Assembly (NCBI RefSeq): GCF_028291725.1
Contig: NZ_JAQGNT010000107.1
Span: 1-64,000 of the forward strand
Origin: Hydrocarboniphaga sp.
GTDB taxonomy: Bacteria; Pseudomonadota; Gammaproteobacteria; Nevskiales; Nevskiaceae
Direction: 5' to 3'
Length of the DNA: 64,000 bases
In this document: positions 1 through 8,448 of the stretch, in pieces
Layout of the letters: each line of letters opens with the position of its first letter
Numbering within the stretch: position 1 is the stretch's first letter
Notes under the pieces: generated by a model
Told to the model about the DNA's origin: nothing
Databases searched by the model: none
Seen by the model: only the letters and a program-made list of their open reading frames with translations
Program-made: the position numbers and the translations under genes

Positions 1-1
1 C

Positions 2-49
2 TGGATCAAGGCCCTCACTCAGTACGGCCTGATCCCCGCAGCACCCTGA
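2..49 (+). CDS. 3' end of a gene entering from the left edge (unidentified)
   Basis: The frame that enters at base 2 reads WIKALTQYGLIPAAP and stops at TGA (47-49). The sequence then changes to a non-coding stretch and a repeat half-element, which fits a gene end. Only 15 residues are visible, so the product cannot be named, and chance reading-frame openness over this length cannot be excluded. If real, it converges on the response-regulator gene. Confidence 0.35.
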   Translation, partial: WIKALTQYGLIPAAP

Positions 50-136
50 TCTCCACCCCGCTTCCCATGGCCTCAAAAGGCCAGGGACCTCTGCGCCCTA
101 AATCAGGTCTCTTTCACGTTAATCTACGGAGCATGT

Positions 137-168
137 GTAGGTTGGGGTGAGCGCAGCGAACCCCAACA
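137..168. repeat. family A REP-like half-element
   Basis: A single family-A hairpin: GTAG head followed by GTTGGGG, a short loop and CCCCAAC. It lies between the end of the left-edge gene and the 3' end of the response regulator. Unlike most family-A loci here it has no inverted partner copy. Confidence 0.8.
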
Positions 169-179
169 TCATCGGCGCG

Positions 180-1535
180 TCACTCCAGCTTGTGCAGCCC
201 GAACTTCTCCATGCGCCGGTACAGCGCCTGGCGCGACAGGCCCAGCTCGCGCGCCGCGCTGGCGATCACGCCGCCGCTGCGCGACAGCACCGCCTGCACG
301 GTTTCGCGGTCCGGTTCTGGCAGCACGAAGCTGGGCGCGCTCTCGGCCATGCGCTCGCTGACCGCGGGCAGGCCCAGCTCACGCGGCTGGATGATTTCGC
401 CGGCGGCCAGCAGGCAGGCGCGCTTCACGCAGTTCTGCAGTTCGCGCACATTGCCCGGCCAGGGATAGGCGAGCAGCGCGCGCTCGGCCTCGAGGCTGAA
501 GCGATGCGCGTTGTCGAGAAAGGCCTGGGCGGTGACCAGGATGTCGTCGGCGCGATCGCGCAGCGCCGGCACGCGCAGCTCGATCACGTTGAGCCGGTAA
601 TAGAGATCTTCGCGGAACGTGCCGGCCGAAATGCCGGCGCGCACATCGGTATTGGTCGCACTGATCACGCGCACGCGGGCGCTGCGCGTCTGCGTGCTGC
701 CGAGCCGCTCGAACTGCCCGGTCTGCAGCACGCGCAGCAGCTTGACCTGGCCCTCCAGCGACAGCGTGCCGATCTCATCTAAGAACAGCGTGCCGCCGTC
801 GGCCGCCTCGAAGCGGCCGGCGCGCGATTTCTGCGCGCCGGTGAAGGCGCCGGCTTCGGCACCGAACAGTTCCGCACTCATCAGCTCGGCCGGCAGCGCG
901 CCGACATTCACCCGGATGAACGGGCCGTCCGACACCGAACTGTTGGCCTGCACGATCTCGGCGATCTTCTCCTTGCCGGCGCCGTTCGGGCCGGTGATCA
1001 GCACCGGCACGTCGGCGTGGGCGACGCGCGTCGCCAGCGTCACGGTCTCGTGCATCGCATCGCTCTCGTAGACCAGGCCGCAGAGATCGAAGGCTCCGGC
1101 GACGCGCGTGCGCACCGCGCACCGCGCCGAGCGCAGCCGGTGATTCTCGCGCGTCGCCTGGCGCAGCTTCAGCAGGTTGTGCACCGTGGTGATCAGCTTG
1201 GCGTCGTCCCAGGGCTTGCCCAGATAGTCGGCGGCACCGGCGCGCATCAGGTCGACCGCGTGTTCCAGGTGGGTCCAGCCGGTCAGCAGGATCACCGGCA
1301 TTTCCGGCTCGACCTCGCGGATGCTGCGGAACAGCTTGATGCCGTCCTCGCCCGAAGTGGTGTCGGAACGGAAGTTCATGTCCTGGATCACCAGGTCGAT
1401 GTCCTCGGTCTCCAGCAGCTGCAGCGCCGCGGCCGGCGATTCGCAGGCGCGGGTCTTCAGGCCATGCAGCGCGAACAGCACTTCCAGCGCGGTGCAGACG
1501 GCGCGGTTGTCGTCGACGATCAGGATCGTGGCCAT
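180..1535 (-). CDS. NtrC-family sigma-54-dependent response regulator
   Basis: A 451-residue activator of sigma-54 promoters. Domain order is receiver (about 1-120; acidic pair D8/D9, phosphoacceptor D52 in VIQDMNF, T85, K107), AAA+ ATPase (about 150-380; Walker A GPNGAGKE at 182-189, sigma-54 contact loop GAFTGA at 229-234, FLDEIG Walker B) and a Fis-type HTH at the C-terminus (ASAARELGLSRQALYRR). Walker A departs from the usual GESGTGKE but keeps the essential G and K. It is the last gene in the direction of the efflux operon but is separated from it by a family-A repeat. No histidine kinase lies beside it. The likely role is control of the adjacent ABC efflux genes. The family call is firm; the target is inferred. 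Confidence 0.93.
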   Translation of the reverse strand: MATILIVDDNRAVCTALEVLFALHGLKTRACESPAAALQLLETEDIDLVIQDMNFRSDTTSGEDGIKLFRSIREVEPEMPVILLTGWTHLEHAVDLMRAGAADYLGKPWDDAKLITTVHNLLKLRQATRENHRLRSARCAVRTRVAGAFDLCGLVYESDAMHETVTLATRVAHADVPVLITGPNGAGKEKIAEIVQANSSVSDGPFIRVNVGALPAELMSAELFGAEAGAFTGAQKSRAGRFEAADGGTLFLDEIGTLSLEGQVKLLRVLQTGQFERLGSTQTRSARVRVISATNTDVRAGISAGTFREDLYYRLNVIELRVPALRDRADDILVTAQAFLDNAHRFSLEAERALLAYPWPGNVRELQNCVKRACLLAAGEIIQPRELGLPAVSERMAESAPSFVLPEPDRETVQAVLSRSGGVIASAARELGLSRQALYRRMEKFGLHKLE

Positions 1536-1628
1536 GGGGTCAGCGGTTTTCCACTTGGGGAGTGCAAGCTCATGACGACATTACGGGATCACGCGCGGCC
1601 GGCGCGACCCGGGAAATGTCTCAGTTGA

Positions 1629-1725
1629 GTAGGTTGGGGTGAGCGTAGCGAACCCCAACATCATCGCGGCGCAGACCCTGATCCGGCGGTGATCGTTGGG
1701 GTTCGCTGCGCTCACCCCAACCTAC
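1629..1725. repeat. family A REP-like inverted pair
   Basis: Two inverted copies of the GTAG-plus-GTTGGGG hairpin separated by about 35 bp. The element sits between the second permease gene and the response-regulator gene, which point the same way, so it could terminate or attenuate read-through between transporter and regulator. Confidence 0.9.
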
Positions 1726-1744
1726 CCCCAACCACGCTACTAGC

Positions 1745-2974
1745 TCAGACGCTGCGCGTCGCCAGCGCCGGCGACAGCCTCGAGGCCCGCACCGCCGGCC
1801 CCAGCACCGAGCCGACGCCGAGCACGATCAGCGCGACCACGCCGAACGCCAGGCCCGGCCAGGGCAGCTGCGGCAGCGTCATTTGCCGCACCAGGGCCGC
1901 GTTCAGCAACTGCGCGGCGATCACACCGGCGACCACGCCGGTGCCGGTGATCAGCAGGTTCTCGGTGACGAAGTAACGCACGATGTCGCCGCGCGTCGCG
2001 CCGAGCGCGCGGCGCACGCCGATCTGCTTGCGGCGCAGGTTCACCCACAGGCTGGCCATGCCGACGATGCCGCTGGCGGTGACGATCAGCAGGAACACCG
2101 TCACCGCGATCAGCAGGCCGGCGACCGCGTGCTCGCCGCGATAGCGCTTGGCGCGCATCTTCGCTATGGAAGCCAGGCCATCACGACCGGCGACGCGATC
2201 CGGATCGTTCTTGGCCAACGCGGCGAGCACGGCCTGCTTGGTCTGTTCGAGCGCGCCAGGCTTCAGCCGCAGCAGGTACTGATTTTCCGTCTGCAGCAGT
2301 CGCTGCGGGAACACCACACTGTACAGATGCTTGGCGCTGACGCTGGCCCACGGCGTTTCCATCAGGCCGATCACGCCGATGATGCGCACGGCCGGAGCAT
2401 CGGGCGTATTGCCGAGATAGATCGTCTTGCCGAGCACCGACTCGCCGCTTGGGAACATGGCCTTCGCCAGCTCGCGGGTCACCAGAACCACCGGCGGCGT
2501 GTCACGCGAAGTGTCGGGATCGATCACCATGATTTCGTCGGGCGTGAAGTAGCGGCCCTCTATGACTTTGACGCCGAGCGTCTTCAGTACATCGCCGTTG
2601 TCGAACACCATGCCGGCGTTGACGTTGGGCGACTCGCGCGTGTTGCCAACCGCGAAGCCGCCGCTCCAGCCGCCGCCGCCGAAAGGAATCTGATTGGTGA
2701 TGGCCACCGATTCGACACCGGGCACGCCACGCAGCGTTGCCACATCGCGCTGCTGCAGCGCGTCGATGTTCTGCGAGGACGTCATCGCGAAGCGCACCGC
2801 AACGACGCGATCCTCGTCGTCGACGCCGGATGGACGCGCCGCGGTCGCCAGGCGGTCGCGGATCACATAAGCCGCATTGATCGTGATCGCAAAGGTCAGC
2901 GCGATCTGCGCGGCGATCAGAAACGCGCCGGTCTTGTTGCGCGACAGCGCCGAGAGGATGGGACGGATTTCCAT
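1745..2974 (-). CDS. ABC transporter permease, MacB/FtsX type (second subunit)
   Basis: A 409-residue inner-membrane protein. A single N-terminal membrane helix (about 15-38) is followed by a large periplasmic MacB_PCD-like region (about 40-275) and three C-terminal helices of the FtsX domain (about 285-400), including the typical LRRKQIGVRRALGATR cytoplasmic loop. The start is supported by AAGGGGA ten bases upstream, inside the end of the previous gene; the gap is only 12 bp, so the two permeases are co-translated. With the adaptor, ATPase and first permease it should form a tripartite-type efflux or lipid/peptide export system. The substrate cannot be told from sequence. Confidence 0.9.
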   Translation of the reverse strand: MEIRPILSALSRNKTGAFLIAAQIALTFAITINAAYVIRDRLATAARPSGVDDEDRVVAVRFAMTSSQNIDALQQRDVATLRGVPGVESVAITNQIPFGGGGWSGGFAVGNTRESPNVNAGMVFDNGDVLKTLGVKVIEGRYFTPDEIMVIDPDTSRDTPPVVLVTRELAKAMFPSGESVLGKTIYLGNTPDAPAVRIIGVIGLMETPWASVSAKHLYSVVFPQRLLQTENQYLLRLKPGALEQTKQAVLAALAKNDPDRVAGRDGLASIAKMRAKRYRGEHAVAGLLIAVTVFLLIVTASGIVGMASLWVNLRRKQIGVRRALGATRGDIVRYFVTENLLITGTGVVAGVIAAQLLNAALVRQMTLPQLPWPGLAFGVVALIVLGVGSVLGPAVRASRLSPALATRSV

Positions 2975-2986
2975 ATTCTGTTCCCC

Positions 2987-4309
2987 TTATTGCGACTTTA
3001 GCTGCAGCGCGGGCACGACCTGCGTCGCGCGCCAGGTCGGCAACAGGCCGGCCAGCACAGCGGCGGCGACCGAAAGCAGCACCGTCGTCAGCAACATCAA
3101 ACTATCCATCTTCGCCAGCGCCGCGAGATCGGGCGACTGCGTCGCCATGATGTGCAGCATTCCGTAAGCGAGCACCACACCGAGCACGCTGCCGACGAGA
3201 CCGAGCACGGCCGCCTCCAGCAGATACTGCGCGAAGATTTGAGCACGGCTGGCGCCGAGTGCGCGGCGCACGCCGATCTCACCGGAGCGCGAGGTGAATT
3301 TGGCCAGCAGCAGGCCGATCGTATTGACCAGGCAAACGCTCAGGAAACCGAACGCGAGCCAGGTCTGCAGCCGCGTATCGTCGTCGACCACGCCGATGAA
3401 CGACAACCAATCGCGGACGTTGTATAGCCCGGTCTGATCCGGGCGCGGCAGCCGGCCGCGCGCTTTCTGCTGGCCGACGTAGGCATGCAGATACTCGCGA
3501 TAATCCGAGCGATCCGAGGCCGACGCGAGCTCGACCCAGTAATGCATAAAGGTACACTCGGACACGACCAGGCCTTTGTAACCGGGCGCCGCATCGCTCT
3601 GGCAATTGACATTGCCATTGATGTCCTGCTCGGTCGCGATCGCGGTGGACAGCGGCAGAAAGATTTCCTCTTCGTCCGACATCGTCGAACCGCCGCTGCG
3701 ACGACCGTTCTCCATCAGGTAGAAGCGCGGCAGCATGTGCCACTGGCCGAGCACGCCGACGATGCGGAACTCACCGTTATTGAACTTGATCGTGCGGCCG
3801 AGCGGCGATTCGTCGCCGTAGAGTTTTTGCGACATCGCGCGGCTGATAACGACCACGCGCGCTTCGTCGCGATCGTCCTCTTTGCGCCAGGCGCTGCCGA
3901 ACTTGAAGTCAACATCCATCATCGCGAAGAAGTCGCGATCGACCGCGATGCCCTGCGCGACAAAGTTCTTCACGCCGGACTTCTGCGGTTCGACGATGCC
4001 GCCGGTGCCGTACATGCCGCTGCGGCGCAGGCCCTTGCCGCCTTCACGCAGGGCTTTCACGTCGAGCCAGGACAAACCGCGCGGAATATCCTCCGGCTTG
4101 CTGTCTGAGTCCGCCGGCGCATTGTCTAGCGTCACCGTCAGCAGCCGATCGCTCTTCTGCGGGATCGGGTCGGCCGACATCATGTACAGCACGGTCAGCG
4201 TCGACATGCTCGCGGCGACGCCGACCGCGAGCGTCAGGATCACTAGCGAGGTCAGCACTGGCGAACGCCGCAGCTGGCGCAGGCCCAGACGAAGGTAGTA
4301 GCCGAACAT
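2987..4309 (-). CDS. ABC transporter permease, MacB/FtsX type (first subunit)
   Basis: A 440-residue permease with the same plan as its neighbour: TM helix near residues 20-45, periplasmic MacB_PCD-like domain, then three helices of the FtsX domain with the loop SGEIGVRRALGASRAQ. It starts 9 bp after the ATPase stop. The two permeases differ in sequence, so the transporter is probably a heterodimer, as in other operons encoding two FtsX-type subunits. Four cysteines lie in or near the periplasmic part. Family assignment is firm; the substrate is unknown. Confidence 0.9.
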   Translation of the reverse strand: MFGYYLRLGLRQLRRSPVLTSLVILTLAVGVAASMSTLTVLYMMSADPIPQKSDRLLTVTLDNAPADSDSKPEDIPRGLSWLDVKALREGGKGLRRSGMYGTGGIVEPQKSGVKNFVAQGIAVDRDFFAMMDVDFKFGSAWRKEDDRDEARVVVISRAMSQKLYGDESPLGRTIKFNNGEFRIVGVLGQWHMLPRFYLMENGRRSGGSTMSDEEEIFLPLSTAIATEQDINGNVNCQSDAAPGYKGLVVSECTFMHYWVELASASDRSDYREYLHAYVGQQKARGRLPRPDQTGLYNVRDWLSFIGVVDDDTRLQTWLAFGFLSVCLVNTIGLLLAKFTSRSGEIGVRRALGASRAQIFAQYLLEAAVLGLVGSVLGVVLAYGMLHIMATQSPDLAALAKMDSLMLLTTVLLSVAAAVLAGLLPTWRATQVVPALQLKSQ

Positions 4310-4318
4310 GGCGCGGCC

Positions 4319-5053
4319 TCAGACCGACGCCACAATGCGCGGCGCGATGCGATCGACTGGAGCGTCGGAGCGCGAATCCGAACCATGATCGAAGTCGCTG
4401 GCCTGGCCGTCCATGATGTGGATGTTGCGATGCATGCGGCGCGCGAGTTCCGGATCGTGCGTGACCATAACGATGGTCGTGCCCTGCACGTTGATTTCCT
4501 CCAGCATGTTCATCACTTCGCGCGCCATCAGCGAGTCGAGGTTGCCGGTGGGTTCGTCCGCGAACAGGATGCGCGGCGAGCCAGCGAGTGCGCGGGCAAT
4601 CGCGACGCGCTGCTGCTGGCCGCCGGACAGCTGCGAGGGCAGATGCTTCAGACGCGAGGCCAGGCCGACGCGCTCCAGCGCGTCCTTGATGCGCTTGTCG
4701 CGGTCGCCGCCGCCGAGGCCGCGATAGCGCAGCGGAACATCGACGTTGTCGTAGACGTTCAGATCGGGGATCAGGTTGAACGACTGGAAGATGAAGCCGA
4801 TCTTGACGTTACGGATCTTGGAGCGCTCGCGATCCGACAGGCCGGACACGTCCTTGCCGTCGAGCGTGTAGCGGCCGCCGTCGAAAGTCTCGAGCAGGCC
4901 GGCGATGTTCAGGAACGTGGTCTTGCCGGAGCCGCTGGGGCCGGTCACTGCGACGAATTCGCCCTCTTCGACTTCCAGGCTCAGGGAGCGCAGCGCGTGC
5001 GTCTGCACCAGGTCGGTCCGGTAGATCTTCTGCACGCCTTCCATCTTCAGCAT
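4319..5053 (-). CDS. ABC transporter ATP-binding protein, MacB/LolD type
   Basis: The nucleotide-binding subunit of the efflux module, 244 residues from the chosen start. Walker A GPSGSGKTT, Q-loop, signature LSGGQQQRV and Walker B ILFADEPTGNLD are all present. The frame stays open upstream to another ATG at 5131, but those extra codons are translated from a family-C repeat. ATG 5053 has AGGAG seven bases ahead, so it is preferred. A short extra C-terminal tail rich in Asp/Ser follows the H-loop (VMVTHD). The adjacent genes encode its permease partners. Confidence 0.93.
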   Translation of the reverse strand: MLKMEGVQKIYRTDLVQTHALRSLSLEVEEGEFVAVTGPSGSGKTTFLNIAGLLETFDGGRYTLDGKDVSGLSDRERSKIRNVKIGFIFQSFNLIPDLNVYDNVDVPLRYRGLGGGDRDKRIKDALERVGLASRLKHLPSQLSGGQQQRVAIARALAGSPRILFADEPTGNLDSLMAREVMNMLEEINVQGTTIVMVTHDPELARRMHRNIHIMDGQASDFDHGSDSRSDAPVDRIAPRIVASV

Positions 5054-5100
5054 GGTGTTGCTCCTGAAATCGTCAATTGATTGCTGCTGATCGCTGCAGC

Positions 5101-5166
5101 TGTAGGAGCGGCTCTTAGCCGCGATTGGCAATCACGGACGCAATCGCGGCTAAGAGCCGCTCCTAC
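5101..5166. repeat. family C REP-like inverted pair
   Basis: TGTAGGAGCGG hairpin followed by its inverted copy with a spacer of about a dozen bases; each arm is itself a stem (GCGGCT...AGCCGC). It sits between the adaptor gene and the ATPase gene, inside what otherwise looks like one operon. Confidence 0.9.
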
Positions 5167-5180
5167 AGTTCCGCGATTCA

Positions 5181-6458
5181 TCACCGGATCAATACACTGG
5201 GGGCACTTTCAAAAGCATCGTCGCCGGACACCACGACTTCATCGCCGGCTTGCAGGCCCGCGGTGATTTCGACGCGGTCGATTGCGACCGCACCCACGGT
5301 GATCGCGGTGCGCGTCGCCAGGCCGTCGCGCACCACGTAGGCGTAGCGTCCGCCGCCGGCGTCGATGAACGAGCCGCGCGGCAGTTGCAGCACGGCGTCG
5401 CGCTGGTCGAGCACGATGCGCACCGAGATGCGCTGGTTCTGGCGCAGCTCCGGCGGTGCCGTGTCGTCGAAGGCGACGCGGCCGGTGACGATGTTGTTGT
5501 TGACCTCGGGCGAGATCGCGGTCAGGTGACCGCGTACGAGTTTGGAGCCGACAAGCACTTCGGCCGGCATGCCGATGCCGAGGCTGTCGGCATAGGTTTC
5601 CGGCACCTGGATGTCGACTTCCAGCCGCGACAGATCGACCACCGTCATCAGCGGCGCATTGGCGGCGACCGCGGCGCGCTGCGCGATGTTGAGCGTGCCG
5701 ATCACACCGCTGACCGGCGCGATCACGTTGAGCTCGTCGACGCGGCGATGCAGATTGTCGACATTGAGTTTCTGCCGCTCGACTTCGAGCCGGCGCGACT
5801 GCAGCTGAAAATCCAGGCTCTGGTTCTTCAGCTTGTTCTCCTCGACGGAGTGCGCGTACTTGACCTGCGCCACACGCAACTCGTCGGCGCGACGGTCGAC
5901 CTCCATCACCGGCAGTACGCCGAGCTGATGCGCGTCCTGCGCGCGCTTGAGTTCGCGCTCGGCGCCTTCGACGCCGACCTTGGCCAGCTCGACGGTCTGC
6001 CGGTTCTGCAGACGCGAGGTCTCGACGTCGATGCCCTCCTGCGCCAGCGTCGCCCGCAAGCCCTGCAGATTGGAATCCTCGCGCGCGTATTCGTTGGTGA
6101 CTTCGGGGCTATCCAGCGTCGCCAGCAGCTGGCCCTGATTGACGCTCTGGCCGGCCGCGACTTTCAGCGTGACGGTGCCGAGCGCCGGCGCGTACAGCGT
6201 CGGGCTGACCGCGGCAACGACGCGGCCCTGCGCGGACAGATCGGACACGAACGGCGCCAGCGCGACCTTGGCGATGCGCAGGCGATCACCAGCGATCGAG
6301 CGATGCGCGCCACTGAAGAAAAAATTCCAGGCCCAGACCACGGCGACGAGCGCCACCAGCACGCCGCCGGCGATCGGCAGCCAGCGCCGGCGCTGCTTTT
6401 CGACCGCGGTGTCCTGGCCGGAAGTGTCGCGGATGATGCCGGAGAGCGGAGCGTTCAT
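5181..6458 (-). CDS. HlyD/RND-type periplasmic adaptor (membrane fusion protein)
   Basis: Adaptor of the efflux module, 425 residues from the chosen start. There is a short cytoplasmic N-terminus, one membrane anchor (about 25-45, IAGGVLVALVAVVWAWNFFF), lipoyl half-motifs (GTVTLKVAAGQSVNQGQLLA and VIAPVSGVIG) flanking a long alpha-hairpin, then beta-barrel and membrane-proximal domains. The open frame extends to 6668, but those codons run through the promoter region and a repeat, so ATG 6458 (MNAPLSG) is used. The ribosome-binding site is weak. It is first in the operon order, just downstream of a candidate sigma-54 promoter. Confidence 0.88.
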   Translation of the reverse strand: MNAPLSGIIRDTSGQDTAVEKQRRRWLPIAGGVLVALVAVVWAWNFFFSGAHRSIAGDRLRIAKVALAPFVSDLSAQGRVVAAVSPTLYAPALGTVTLKVAAGQSVNQGQLLATLDSPEVTNEYAREDSNLQGLRATLAQEGIDVETSRLQNRQTVELAKVGVEGAERELKRAQDAHQLGVLPVMEVDRRADELRVAQVKYAHSVEENKLKNQSLDFQLQSRRLEVERQKLNVDNLHRRVDELNVIAPVSGVIGTLNIAQRAAVAANAPLMTVVDLSRLEVDIQVPETYADSLGIGMPAEVLVGSKLVRGHLTAISPEVNNNIVTGRVAFDDTAPPELRQNQRISVRIVLDQRDAVLQLPRGSFIDAGGGRYAYVVRDGLATRTAITVGAVAIDRVEITAGLQAGDEVVVSGDDAFESAPSVLIR

Positions 6459-6469
6459 GCCGCTTATGT

Positions 6470-6485
6470 GGCAAGGCGCGTGCAA
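6470..6485 (-). promoter_or_regulatory. candidate sigma-54 (-24/-12) promoter for the efflux operon
   Basis: On the minus strand the sequence TTGCACGCGCCTTGCC matches the sigma-54 consensus TGGCACG-N4-TTGC at all but one base of the -24 element, with correct spacing. The predicted start of transcription is about one base before the adaptor ATG, implying an almost leaderless mRNA, which weakens the call. The presence of an NtrC-type activator in the same gene group supports it. Confidence 0.45.
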
Positions 6486-6563
6486 ATCCGGAGCGGCGAT
6501 GGCAAGTGCTTGGCGCTGCTCGGAATCTGCTTGCGCACACGGCCGCAAAGGTTTCGATCGAAC

Positions 6564-6586
6564 TGTCCGATCACGATCGCCGGACA
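6564..6586. promoter_or_regulatory. candidate activator-binding palindrome upstream of the efflux operon
   Basis: Inverted repeat TGTCCG-N11-CGGACA, followed by a further CCGGACACC copy. Its distance (about 105-130 bp) from the candidate sigma-54 promoter is normal for an enhancer-type site bound by an NtrC-family dimer. Assignment to the nearby regulator is inference. Confidence 0.4.
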
Positions 6587-6623
6587 CCGGCCGGACACCC
6601 GCACCGCGTCCGCTCCGCGGAAC

Positions 6624-6692
6624 TGTAGGAGCGGTCCTTGACCGCGAATGTGCTGTTGATGGCCGCAATCGCGGTCAAGGACCGCTCCTACA
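6624..6692. repeat. family C REP-like inverted pair
   Basis: TGTAGGAGCGGTCC...GACCGC hairpin and its inverted copy. It sits directly beside a family-A pair in the 323-bp gap between the adaptor start and the HerA-like gene. Apart from the regulatory candidates and these two repeats I see nothing else in this gap. Confidence 0.9.
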
Positions 6693-6699
6693 GTTCCGC

Positions 6700-6777
6700 G
6701 TAGGTTGGGGTGTGCGCAGCGAACCCCAACATCGGCACGTGCACACGTTGGGGTTCGCTGCGCTCACCCCAACCTAC
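6700..6777. repeat. family A REP-like inverted pair
   Basis: GTAGGTTGGGG hairpin, spacer containing ATCGGCACG, and inverted copy. It lies 4 bp from the stop codon of the HerA-like ATPase gene and may act as its terminator. Confidence 0.9.
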
Positions 6778-6781
6778 ACCG

Positions 6782-8278
6782 CTAGCGCTTCAGCGAGCCC
6801 AGCAGGCCGCGCAGCAGCGTGCGGCCGATCTCGCGACCCAGCGTGCCGGACAAGCCCCGCACGGCGCTCTTGATTGCGGCGTCAGCGACGCTGTCGCCAC
6901 GGCGTGTGCTGGTGCGTGGTTTCGGCGCCGATTTGCCCCAGGCATCCTCGACGTCGCGCTTCCAGTCCGAGCCGGTTTCCGGCTTCGACGCCTCGGCGCG
7001 CTGGCTCAGCCGCTCATAAGCCGACTCGCGATCCACCGCCTGCTCGTAGCGTCCACGCAGCGGGCTCGCCGCGATCAGCGCGGCACGCGCCGCATCGTCG
7101 AGCGCGCCGATGCCGGAACGCGGCGGGCGGATCATCGTGCGGTCGACCATGCCCGGCACGCCGCCCTCGCCCAGCGTCGACACCAGCGCCTCGCCGACAC
7201 CGAGTTGCGTGATCGCCTCGGCGACATCGAAGGCCGGGTTGGCGCGAAAGGTTTCGGCCGCCGCACGCACCGCTTTCTGATCGCGCGGCGTGAACGCCCG
7301 CAACGCGTGCTGCACCCGGTTGCCCAACTGCCCGAGCACGCTGTCCGGCAGATCCAGCGGGTTCTGCGTGACGAAGTAGATGCCGACGCCCTTGGAGCGG
7401 ATCAGCCGGATCACCTGCTCGACCTTGTCGACCAGCGCCGGGCTCGAGTCCTTGAACAGCAGATGCGCCTCGTCGATGAACACGGCCAGCTTGGGTTGCG
7501 GCGCGTCGCCGGCTTCCGGCAGATGCTCGTACAACTCGCTGAGCAGCCACAGCATCACCGCGGCATACAGCCGCGGCTGCAGAAACAGTTGGTCCGCGGC
7601 GAGCAGATGCACCAGTCCGCGGCCCTGGGCGTCGACGCGCAGCAGATCGTGCAGGTCCAGCGCCGGCTCGCCGAAAAAGTGCTCGGCCTTGTCGCTGTCC
7701 AGGCTCAGCAGCGAGCGCTGGATCGCGGCGACCGAGGCGGCGCTGACCAGGCCGTAGTCGGCGCCCAGGGATTGGGATTGGGTTTTGGCCTTGGCCGCAA
7801 CCTCGGTCAGCAGCGCACGCAGGTCCTTCAGATCGAGCAGCAGCAACCCCTGATCGTCGGCATAGCGGAACGCCAGCGTCAGCACCGAGGCCTGCACCTC
7901 GGACAGCTCCAGCAGCCGCGCCAGCAGCAGGGGCCCGAGATCGGACACCGTCGCGCGCAACGGATGGCCGCGGCGGCCGAACACGTCCCAGAACACGGCC
8001 GGGCAGGCCAGCGGCGTCCAGGACTCCATGCCGGCGCGGGCCGCTCGCGCCTGAATTTTGTCGCTGGCGATACCCGCGCGCGCGATTCCCGACAGGTCGC
8101 CCTTGATGTCGACCGCCAGCACAGGCACGCCGAGCGCCGAGAAGCCTTCGGCAAGCACTTGTAAGCTCAGGGTTTTTCCGGTGCCGGTCGCCCCGGCGAT
8201 GAGGCCGTGGCGATTGGCGTAGCGCGGGTCCAGCGCTTGCAGGGTGGCACCACGTCCAATGTGCAAGGGAATGTCCAT
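6782..8278 (-). CDS. HerA-like/DUF853 (YjgR family) P-loop ATPase
   Basis: A 498-residue cytoplasmic protein related to the C-terminal domain of HerA-type DNA translocases, of the YjgR family. Walker A GATGTGKT (about residues 31-38), Walker [12 protein letters not shown] (about 275) and a downstream [10 protein letters not shown] sensor-like motif are present. The start MDIPLHIG is chosen because the family begins right before the P-loop; the frame stays open to 8347. The physiological role of YjgR proteins is not settled. The C-terminal 80 residues are basic and low-complexity and probably flexible. It is transcribed divergently from the sensor kinase gene. Confidence 0.9.
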   Translation of the reverse strand: MDIPLHIGRGATLQALDPRYANRHGLIAGATGTGKTLSLQVLAEGFSALGVPVLAVDIKGDLSGIARAGIASDKIQARAARAGMESWTPLACPAVFWDVFGRRGHPLRATVSDLGPLLLARLLELSEVQASVLTLAFRYADDQGLLLLDLKDLRALLTEVAAKAKTQSQSLGADYGLVSAASVAAIQRSLLSLDSDKAEHFFGEPALDLHDLLRVDAQGRGLVHLLAADQLFLQPRLYAAVMLWLLSELYEHLPEAGDAPQPKLAVFIDEAHLLFKDSSPALVDKVEQVIRLIRSKGVGIYFVTQNPLDLPDSVLGQLGNRVQHALRAFTPRDQKAVRAAAETFRANPAFDVAEAITQLGVGEALVSTLGEGGVPGMVDRTMIRPPRSGIGALDDAARAALIAASPLRGRYEQAVDRESAYERLSQRAEASKPETGSDWKRDVEDAWGKSAPKPRTSTRRGDSVADAAIKSAVRGLSGTLGREIGRTLLRGLLGSLKR

Positions 8279-8448
8279 GGAAACTCTCGGATCCAGCCGT
8301 TCGCGAAAAGGTCGCGCATGGTGGTGCCTGCAAAGGCTTCGGTACAAGCGCGCCCCGGCTAAGATTGGCCACCGCTTGAGCAGCGGCTGGCCGGAGGAAC
8401 CACTCCGGTCACTCGCGCCGCGCCGACAAAACCCCTGGTGATGCTCCC

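Noticed and set aside
5054-5131. N-terminal extension of the efflux ATPase
   Set aside because: The extra codons come from a family-C repeat, and a good ribosome-binding site precedes ATG 5053.
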